From an uncultured Dyadobacter sp. (GTDB lineage Bacteria; Bacteroidota; Bacteroidia; Cytophagales; Spirosomataceae): a DNA stretch of 6,973 nucleotides. Positions 1 to 4,873 of this stretch are shown one piece after another; within the stretch, counting starts at the first letter, position 1; each line of letters starts with the position of its first letter. The notes under the pieces are model-generated. The model was not told the origin of the DNA and did not search any database. It was given only the letters and a program-made list of their open reading frames with translations. The stretch is taken from assembly GCA_946481035.1 (NCBI GenBank), contig CAMLNK010000206.1:1-6973 (forward strand), written 5' to 3'. The position numbers and the translations under genes are program-made.

Positions 1-10
1 ACTCCCACAG

Positions 11-38
11 AAAGCATCGAGAAATCGATGCTTTTTTT
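11..38 (+). terminator. Strong intrinsic terminator of an upstream gene
   Basis: A perfect 10-bp stem (AAAGCATCGA at 11-20 paired with TCGATGCTTT at 25-34) is closed by a GAAA tetraloop and runs into seven T residues (32-38). This is the classic rho-independent layout. The T run lies on the + strand only, so it ends a + strand transcript from a gene left of the window. It also insulates the gene at 106 from read-through. Confidence 0.9.
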
Positions 39-105
39 GTTTTCCGGCGCGCGGTGTCCGCTTCCTGGTAGTAGATTTAAGGCAAATCAAAAACTTCTGG
101 GAGCT

Positions 106-735
106 ATGAGGATTCTATCTACACTTTTTATCCTTTTGACATGCGGTAGTGCCTTCGCGCAAACCGGGCGCAGCGAGTTTTACAATAGCTTTATTAGTCT
201 TTCAGGTGGTAGAAGCACACACGGAACCGGGGACATGAAAGGTGTTTCACAGAAAATAGCGTATGGCAAGTATTTTAAGAAAAGGCTTTTATGGTTTTCA
301 TCGGTAGGCGCCGATATTCACGATGGCAAATTTGAAGTGACGCGTATAGGTGAGAATGGCGAAACTACCGACCACTCATTTCGCTATACTTCCGGTGCAT
401 TCCAACTAACTGGAGGCGTAGGATTCAGTTTTCTAAGAAATAGCCGCAGTGACCTCGGGATAAAAATAGGTGGAATTCTGCGATACCAGTCTTCGTCGTT
501 TTACGACAACCTTTCTATCTTGTTCGATCCGGAGCGGATCGGGCCATACCCTGCTACATTTATCTTCAACACAAGTCCCCAACGGACATATTCTGCCGGA
601 GTTGGGCCCGAGGCATTTTATCAGCAGACGATATTCAGATCAATATTTGCGGGACTGTCGGCCGGATTTCAAGTGGATACAAATGGAGACGTGTTAACAA
701 ACATGGCTCTTTCGATAGGGAAAAGAATTAAATAG
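106..735 (+). CDS. Small secreted protein, possible outer-membrane beta-barrel, function unknown
   Basis: This encodes a 209-residue protein with a clear signal peptide: MRILSTLFILLTCGSAFAQ, a basic start, a hydrophobic core and a likely cut after the AFA or AQ around residues 18-19. The ATG at 106 is preferred over the in-frame ATG at 28, because the latter lies inside the terminator stem and would put a non-signal stretch in front of the signal peptide. A GGGAG lies just upstream (99-103). The mature part has alternating polar and hydrophobic stretches rich in Gly and aromatics (for example around residues 98-110 and 185-205), as in small Bacteroidota outer-membrane beta-barrels. It lacks the usual C-terminal aromatic residue and ends in GKRIK. 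I recognise no named family. A weak -7-like TAGATTTA sits at 72-79 with no convincing -33 partner. It stands alone between a terminator and a 170-bp gap with no strong hairpin, so it is probably monocistronic. The coding call is good; the barrel idea is inference. Confidence 0.75.
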   Translation: MRILSTLFILLTCGSAFAQTGRSEFYNSFISLSGGRSTHGTGDMKGVSQKIAYGKYFKKRLLWFSSVGADIHDGKFEVTRIGENGETTDHSFRYTSGAFQLTGGVGFSFLRNSRSDLGIKIGGILRYQSSSFYDNLSILFDPERIGPYPATFIFNTSPQRTYSAGVGPEAFYQQTIFRSIFAGLSAGFQVDTNGDVLTNMALSIGKRIK

Positions 736-905
736 CGCAATGCGGCCGGTTTGAAACGCTTTTCATAGCGAAGCCACTAGACAAGTAATGTCGCCACTCT
801 ACGCCAAGTAATAAATCCTCCAACTATCAGTATAGATCCCGCAAAGCGCTAGCCGAAAACTCGTCTTACCTTGTTGCTGTGATTTTCAATTAATCAGTCA
901 GGCTT

Positions 906-1574
906 ATGAAAACATTATTGCTGATGGCATTGATGGGCGTGTTTGCGTCATGCAATGCGAAAGATCAGCCATTGTCAAAGGAAAAGATTATGGAACAAGA
1001 GGATATTATCAAACTGGTCGGACGAAACGACGTGGAAGGCGTAAAAAAGGCGCTAGACAAAGGAGCCAATGTCAATACGCAGGATGGGAAACAGCGCTCA
1101 TTACTTCTGCTGGCGACGATTGAGAGACATACAGCAATGGCAACACTGCTGACAGAGCGCGGTGCGGACGTCAATTTACAGGACAATATCCGGGATAGCC
1201 CTTTCCTGTATGCCGGCGCGACCGGACAAACGGAACTGGTGAAGCTATTTCTCGGTCATGGCGCCCGGTTTGATGTTTTTAACCGGTATAATGGAACTGC
1301 ATTGATTCCCGCATGCGAGCGCGGGCACGTGGAAACCGTGAAAGTACTGGTGGGTACCAAGGGGTTTCCCATCAATCATGTCAATCGTTTGGGTTGGACG
1401 GCTTTGATGGAAGCGATTGTTTTGGGTGACGGAAGCAAAAAGTATCAGGAAATCGTGCAGCTGCTGAAAGATGGCGGAGCGGACCTTGGTATACCGGATC
1501 ACGATGGCATTACGCCATTGCAGCATGCCCAGAGGCGCAGTTTTGCGGAGATAGTGAGAATTTTATCAAAGTAG
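906..1574 (+). CDS. Ankyrin-repeat lipoprotein
   Basis: This encodes a 222-residue protein that starts with a lipoprotein signal peptide: residues 1-15 are hydrophobic, followed by the lipobox FASC with Cys16 as the predicted lipid site. The rest is almost wholly ankyrin repeats. About five and a half are visible, near residues 31-59, 61-93, 94-126, 127-160, 161-199 and a final half repeat at 200-222. They show typical signatures such as GADVNLQD, GHVETVKVLV, GWTALMEA and DGITPLQHA. Ankyrin repeats form a protein-binding scaffold and no catalytic domain is present, so the expected role is binding a partner in the periplasm or at a membrane. The residues after Cys16 (NAKDQP) are not an acidic surface-export signal, so periplasm-facing anchoring is more likely. 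The repeat at 161-199 carries a small insertion (GDGSKK) in its first turn. Flanking gaps of 170 and 146 bp suggest a separate unit. The partner is unknown. Confidence 0.9.
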   Translation: MKTLLLMALMGVFASCNAKDQPLSKEKIMEQEDIIKLVGRNDVEGVKKALDKGANVNTQDGKQRSLLLLATIERHTAMATLLTERGADVNLQDNIRDSPFLYAGATGQTELVKLFLGHGARFDVFNRYNGTALIPACERGHVETVKVLVGTKGFPINHVNRLGWTALMEAIVLGDGSKKYQEIVQLLKDGGADLGIPDHDGITPLQHAQRRSFAEIVRILSK

Positions 1575-1688
1575 GCGCTGTCCTTGTAAAGTGAGAATCA
1601 GTCACGTTTGTGAATATCGATATTGCATTGTTATAAATTTTGCAACTATCGGGATGAAAGGAGTAAAGTGATTGCACGGCGCGTAAAA

Positions 1689-1696
1689 TACCTTTG
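1689..1696 (+). promoter_or_regulatory. -7 promoter element of the DUF4822-like gene
   Basis: TACCTTTG is an exact match to the Bacteroidota -7 consensus TAnnTTTG. It lies 24 bp before the ATG at 1721, which would give a leader of roughly 18 nt. No good TTTG or TTG -33 box is found 17-23 bp upstream; the nearest TTG (1672-1674) is only 14 bp away. The element therefore rests on the -7 match and its position. A weaker alternative lies upstream: TTTG at 1607-1610 and TAAATTTT at 1634-1641. Confidence 0.5.
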
Positions 1697-1720
1697 CTGT
1701 GTAATAAAACTTTATCAAAC

Positions 1721-2197
1721 ATGGCTGATTTTAAGAAGATTGTATGGAGTTTGGTGGTGATCTTTTGCGCCGCGGTATTTGTCGGATGCAGTGACGAAGA
1801 CGAACCGCAAAAAGCATTAACGCCTAGCGAAGTGCTCGCGAGCGTCGCCTGGGAAACGACAAATGCAAAAAATAACAAGGGCGAAAATGTAGCATTGACC
1901 AATGCCAATGTGATCAATTTCGTTGGATTTGCGTACTTCAAAACGGGCGGAACATTTACGATGTACAACCTCGATGATTCACCTAAAATGCATGGTGACT
2001 GGACCGTTTCCGAGGATGGGAAAACCCGGACGATCATTGCCAGGGATAATGCCGGAACAGTTCTTTTTACCCGTGTAGTTGAGATTACGGTACTTACAAA
2101 AAATGAATTTACGTACCGGATTTATCCCGATAGCAATGATAAATCTGTTTACTACGACATCGTTCACACGCCTACTACGCATACGGAGCCGAAATAG
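1721..2197 (+). CDS. DUF4822-like lipoprotein, probably surface-exposed
   Basis: This encodes a 158-residue protein. Residues 1-22 form a lipoprotein signal peptide ending in lipobox VFVGC, with Cys23 lipidated. The next residues are SDEDE, an acidic run that matches the lipoprotein export signal known in Bacteroidota (for example SDDDD in Bacteroides), which sends lipoproteins to the outer face of the outer membrane. Residues of about 34-150 resemble the DUF4822 family as I remember it: an LASVAWETT start, a GTFTMYNLD segment, HGDWTVSEDGKTRTI, VLFTRVVEIT and a conserved tail with FTYRIYP and YYDIVHTP. The compact, beta-rich pattern suggests a single small beta fold with no catalytic motif; the function is unknown. 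The ATG at 1721 was chosen because an in-frame TTG at 1694 lies inside the -7 promoter element. A strong terminator follows, so the gene is probably monocistronic. Family assignment is from memory of conserved motifs. Confidence 0.88.
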   Translation: MADFKKIVWSLVVIFCAAVFVGCSDEDEPQKALTPSEVLASVAWETTNAKNNKGENVALTNANVINFVGFAYFKTGGTFTMYNLDDSPKMHGDWTVSEDGKTRTIIARDNAGTVLFTRVVEITVLTKNEFTYRIYPDSNDKSVYYDIVHTPTTHTEPK

Positions 2198-2234
2198 CTA
2201 ATTGAAGATGTTTCGGTCCCGGACCAGATTGAGC

Positions 2235-2263
2235 AATGGCAGCCATTTCGGCTGCCATTTTTT
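2235..2263 (+). terminator. Intrinsic terminator after the DUF4822-like gene
   Basis: A perfect 10-bp stem (AATGGCAGCC at 2235-2244 with GGCTGCCATT at 2250-2259) has a 5-nt loop and is followed by a T run to 2263. It begins 38 bp after the stop codon of the DUF4822-like gene and separates it from the thioredoxin-like gene. Confidence 0.9.
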
Positions 2264-2308
2264 GCTTTTAAGCAATGCATCCAGTTAATATATAATTTTA
2301 TTTTATAT

Positions 2309-2339
2309 TTTGTTTTCTATAATAAACTAGTTACAATTG
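2309..2339 (+). promoter_or_regulatory. Candidate promoter of the TlpA-like gene
   Basis: A TTTG (2309-2312) is followed after 19 bp by TACAATTG (2332-2339). This fits the Bacteroidota layout of a TTTG -33 box and a TAnnTTTG -7 box with one mismatch. It lies in a very AT-rich stretch just downstream of the terminator at 2235-2263, and 25 bp before the ATG at 2365. AT-richness makes chance matches easier here. Confidence 0.45.
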
Positions 2340-2364
2340 TGCCTCAACAAAATCATCATGCAAT

Positions 2365-3495
2365 ATGGAAAACAGTCGGATTATTCGTGCCCTTTCCTGT
2401 GCGGTAGCAGGGCTTTTAATGATTTGCATGTTGGCGGCCTGCGGAGACAGCCGGGAAATAGTGATACGTGGTGATTTGCGGGGAGCAAACACGTTTCTGG
2501 AAGGCAAGACGATGTATTTTGGCAATTCCGAAACCCGCAATTTTGTGGATACTACCGTGGTTCGGGGTGGAAAATTCGAGTTCAAGGCCAAAACCGATAA
2601 AGATTTTGTTCCGTTTAGAGCGGCCATTGTTTTTGAAACGGGAAATTCCCAACGGCCGCACCATCTGGTCGGCTATAAAAGCCCCTATTTCCAAAAAACA
2701 TTCGAGAGCAACTTCTATGCCGAACCGGGTGTAATGGACTTACAGCTCGATACAATCCAGACTTTCACCCCAAAAAATAAGGTTGTTACATTCAAAATTG
2801 ACAAGGTCAACCGGCAAACCAGCGTGTTATTCCGGCATTATGCTTTCAAAGGCACTTCGAAGAATGCTGCTGATAACCAAGCTTATAATCAATCACTCGT
2901 TCAAAAGCATCCATATTCACTGGAATTGCTGCGGACTTTGAATTTCAGTAAATCATCGCTCGATAACCGCGAGGCTAAACATCTGCTATCTCTTTTTGGC
3001 ACTGAACTGCATTCAAACCCGGATTACATTGCCTTAAATGCGTATCTCAATTACGAAAACAAAACCGGCACCGATTTTCCCACGGAAATTGCATTGCAAA
3101 CGGCTGATGATAAATCGGTCAAAGAAATCCTGGTGGATTCTTCCAAACATAACCTTATTGTCTTCTGGGCAAGCTGGTGCGGGCCGTGTCGGATGGAAAT
3201 TCCGCAAATCAAAAAGCTTTATGAAAATGAAGGCCAGAAGTTGAATGTCGTCAGCATTTCGGTTGATAAAGACCACAATGCCTGGAAAAAGGCAATGCAA
3301 AAGGAGCAAATGCCCTGGAAACAGTTCCTCCTGCCTCTGGGCGAGACTTACGCAATGCTGGACAAGAAATATAATCTGCAAGCAATCCCGGTTTGGGTGC
3401 TTCTGGACGGTAGCGGCAAAGTCGTCGATCAGCACGTCGGCTACGATCCCGGAAAGAATGCGGTGGATTTGAAAGTGGCTGCGCTTTTGAAATAA
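2365..3495 (+). CDS. TlpA-like thioredoxin-fold lipoprotein (thiol-disulfide oxidoreductase)
   Basis: This encodes a 376-residue protein. Residues 1-25 are a lipoprotein signal with lipobox LAAC (Cys26). Residues of about 30-130 resemble the DUF4369 domain often found in front of Bacteroidota TlpA-like domains, including the DTTVVRGGKFEFKA segment near 62-75. A helical linker (about 150-230) follows. Residues of about 245-376 are a thioredoxin fold with VFWASWCGPCRMEIP, active-site Cys272 and Cys275 in WCGPC, and the cis-proline in IPV (Pro342). TlpA/ResA-type proteins reduce or exchange disulfides in the periplasm, for example in cytochrome c maturation or for specific client proteins. No cytochrome-biogenesis gene is nearby, so the client is unknown. 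No acidic surface-export signal follows Cys26 (GDSRE), so the protein probably faces the periplasm. It likely has its own promoter, and its 3' end converges on the minus-strand dehydrogenase gene. Family call is firm; the substrate is not inferable. Confidence 0.93.
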   Translation: MENSRIIRALSCAVAGLLMICMLAACGDSREIVIRGDLRGANTFLEGKTMYFGNSETRNFVDTTVVRGGKFEFKAKTDKDFVPFRAAIVFETGNSQRPHHLVGYKSPYFQKTFESNFYAEPGVMDLQLDTIQTFTPKNKVVTFKIDKVNRQTSVLFRHYAFKGTSKNAADNQAYNQSLVQKHPYSLELLRTLNFSKSSLDNREAKHLLSLFGTELHSNPDYIALNAYLNYENKTGTDFPTEIALQTADDKSVKEILVDSSKHNLIVFWASWCGPCRMEIPQIKKLYENEGQKLNVVSISVDKDHNAWKKAMQKEQMPWKQFLLPLGETYAMLDKKYNLQAIPVWVLLDGSGKVVDQHVGYDPGKNAVDLKVAALLK

Positions 3496-3587
3496 GGAAA
3501 ATGGGAAGAATGGAGGAAAGGAGGAAGGAGAACTGGGACTTTCCCGTTCCATCCTCCCTTTCCTCCATTCTCCTTCCTCCCTTCCTT
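3496..3587. repeat. Imperfect purine/pyrimidine inverted repeat at a convergent gene junction
   Basis: Between the two convergent stop codons lies a purine-rich left arm (about 3496-3538) and a pyrimidine-rich right arm (about 3542-3587), built around a GGGA-CTT-TCCC tip. The best part is a perfect 13-bp pairing of 3507-3519 with 3559-3571, flanked by GGAGG/CCTCC matches and several bulges. No T run follows on either strand, so a simple intrinsic terminator is not certain. It may stop transcripts in both directions, protect mRNA 3' ends, or be a copy of a dispersed intergenic repeat. Confidence 0.65.
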
Positions 3588-3592
3588 AAAAC

Positions 3593-4750
3593 CTACAACA
3601 GGACCGTACCGCCACTTTCCGCCGAGCGTAATCCGGCTTCGAGCACTTGTATGATCTTCAAACCATCGGCGAAGTCGGGTTTGATTTCGGTATCATGTTC
3701 GATTGCATCGAGAAAATCGACCACGGCGTGCACGAATGCGTGCTCGTAGCCGATAATGTGCCCGGCTGGCCACCAATGACCGGCGTACGGGTGAATGGAT
3801 TCTGTGGCGAGAATGGTGCGGAAACCGTGTTCGCCTTTCGCGTCGTCGTTGGAATAGTATTGCAGCTCGTTCATGCGTTCGAGGTCGAAAACGAGACTGC
3901 CTTTGCTGCCGTAAATCTCGAATGTAAGGCGGTTTTTGCGGCCTGTTGCGAATCGGGTCGCTTCAAATGAGCCTATGGCGCCGTTTTGGAACCTGACCAT
4001 CATCAATGCCGCGTCTTCGACGGTTACTTCGCCCATTTCGTCGCCTTTGGATGCACCTGTGAGGCTTCCGGTGGCAGTTTCGTCGGCGATGGGGCGTTCT
4101 TTGATGAAATTGGCGGTCAGGGAAGAAACGGAAGTAATATCACCCACAAGGAAATGCGCCAGATCGACGGCGTGTGAGTTGAGGTCCCATTGCGGGCCGG
4201 CCTTGGCCGTTTCTTTTTTGAGCTGCCAGGTAAGCGGGAACGACGGGTCGACGATCCAATCCTGCTGGTAAGCGCAGCGCCAGTGGAAAATGCGGCCGAT
4301 CTTGCCTTCTTCGATCATCTTTTTGGCGAGCGCCACAGCCGGTGTTCTGCGGTAATTGTGGTTGAGGTAATGCTTCACACCGTTTTCCTCGCATACTTTC
4401 AGCATTTCTGCGGCCTGCGCGCTGTCCATTGAAAGCGGTTTTTCACAGAAAATATGCTTACCCGCTTTTGCGGCTGCTAATGCTACTTCATAATGCAGGT
4501 TTTGGGGTAATGCGATGTCGATAATGTCGATATCCGGGCGGTTTATGAGTTTCTGACAGTCGGTTTCGGTCTCTTCCCAGCCCCAGTTCTCCGCAAATTC
4601 GGACAGGGATTCCTGGTGGCGGCCGCAAGCGACTTTCAGGACGGGGACGGAAGGTGTGTCGAAAAACAGCGGGGCTTTTTTCCAGGCGTTGCTATGCGCC
4701 CGGCCCATAAACTTGTAACCTACTATGCCGATATTGATCTGCTTTTTCAT
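3593..4750 (-). CDS. Gfo/Idh/MocA family NAD(P)-dependent oxidoreductase
   Basis: This encodes a 385-residue protein of normal length for the family. The N-terminal Rossmann domain has the dinucleotide motif GIVGYKFMG (residues 8-16) and His19. LPQNLH follows (81-86), then the signature GKHIFCEKPLS (97-107), whose Lys104 is the expected catalytic lysine. HNYRR (131-135) and WDLNSHAVD (188-196) provide Asp189 and His193 at the usual catalytic positions. The C-terminal alpha/beta domain binds the substrate, usually a sugar, sugar acid, inositol or glycoside that is oxidised or reduced at one carbon with NAD(P). The exact substrate cannot be read from sequence. The start at 4750 was chosen because it puts MKKQINIGIVG at the N-terminus as in relatives; the in-frame TTG at 4804 overlaps a promoter element. 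No signal peptide is seen, so it is cytoplasmic. It is divergent from the bi-domain oxidoreductase gene, and both carry Gfo/Idh/MocA domains, but a shared pathway is only a guess. Confidence 0.95.
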   Translation of the reverse strand: MKKQINIGIVGYKFMGRAHSNAWKKAPLFFDTPSVPVLKVACGRHQESLSEFAENWGWEETETDCQKLINRPDIDIIDIALPQNLHYEVALAAAKAGKHIFCEKPLSMDSAQAAEMLKVCEENGVKHYLNHNYRRTPAVALAKKMIEEGKIGRIFHWRCAYQQDWIVDPSFPLTWQLKKETAKAGPQWDLNSHAVDLAHFLVGDITSVSSLTANFIKERPIADETATGSLTGASKGDEMGEVTVEDAALMMVRFQNGAIGSFEATRFATGRKNRLTFEIYGSKGSLVFDLERMNELQYYSNDDAKGEHGFRTILATESIHPYAGHWWPAGHIIGYEHAFVHAVVDFLDAIEHDTEIKPDFADGLKIIQVLEAGLRSAESGGTVLL

Positions 4751-4790
4751 CGGGGTTGATGTGATTAAGGATTGTATGCTAAACAGGTTT

Positions 4791-4812
4791 GTCAAAATTA
4801 TCAAATCTTGAC
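4791..4812. promoter_or_regulatory. Imperfect palindrome, possible operator between divergent oxidoreductase genes
   Basis: Outer arms GTCAA and TTGAC and inner ATT/AAT triplets are arranged symmetrically over 22 bp; 8 of 11 positions per half pair. It covers the -7 element of the minus-strand gene and touches a possible -33 TTG (4808-4810) of the plus-strand gene, so a bound regulator could control both. By chance several equally good imperfect palindromes are expected in 7 kb, so only its position makes it notable. Confidence 0.25.
4793..4800 (-). promoter_or_regulatory. -7 promoter element of the minus-strand dehydrogenase gene
   Basis: Read on the minus strand, this is TAATTTTG, an exact match to the Bacteroidota -7 consensus TAnnTTTG, 42 bp before the ATG at 4750. 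No clear TTTG or TTG -33 box is found 17-23 bp upstream of it, so support is partial. Confidence 0.45.
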
Positions 4813-4836
4813 GATTGGATTTAATTCGTAAATTCC
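4808..4836 (+). promoter_or_regulatory. Weak candidate promoter of the bi-domain oxidoreductase gene
   Basis: TTG (4808-4810) is followed after 18 bp by TAAATTCC (4829-4836), which keeps TAnnTT of the -7 consensus but misses the final TG. It is 37 bp before the ATG at 4874. It is the best candidate on this strand in the divergent region, but it is weak. Confidence 0.2.
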
Positions 4837-4873
4837 AACACCTGATATTTACTCAAACTACACACTACACTTC

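Noticed and set aside
28..105. In-frame upstream start that would lengthen the first gene by 26 residues
   Set aside because: The ATG at 28 lies inside the terminator stem, and the added residues would precede a well-formed signal peptide starting at 106.
1613..1624. Perfect 12-bp palindrome AATATCGATATT upstream of the DUF4822-like gene
   Set aside because: One or two perfect 12-bp palindromes are expected by chance in 7 kb, it is about 65 bp from the -7 element, and the arms do not extend further.
1510..2037. Long minus-strand open frame of 175 codons
   Set aside because: It spans the end of the ankyrin gene, the intergenic region and the DUF4822-like gene, and its translation shows no family motif; it is a shadow of real genes.
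2262..2275. Short hairpin TTGCTT/AAGCAA after the terminator
   Set aside because: It has a 6-bp AT-rich stem with a 2-nt loop, too small to form well, and adds nothing to the strong terminator next to it.
3034..3552. Minus-strand open frame of 172 codons opposite the thioredoxin domain
   Set aside because: It is antisense to the conserved WCGPC domain and begins in the purine-rich repeat; the predicted protein has low-complexity Ser/Pro/Phe runs and no motif.
4771..4795. Sigma70-like TTGACA and TACAAT boxes on the minus strand
   Set aside because: The spacer is only 13 bp, and Bacteroidota use a different promoter consensus; the TAATTTTG at the same place fits better.
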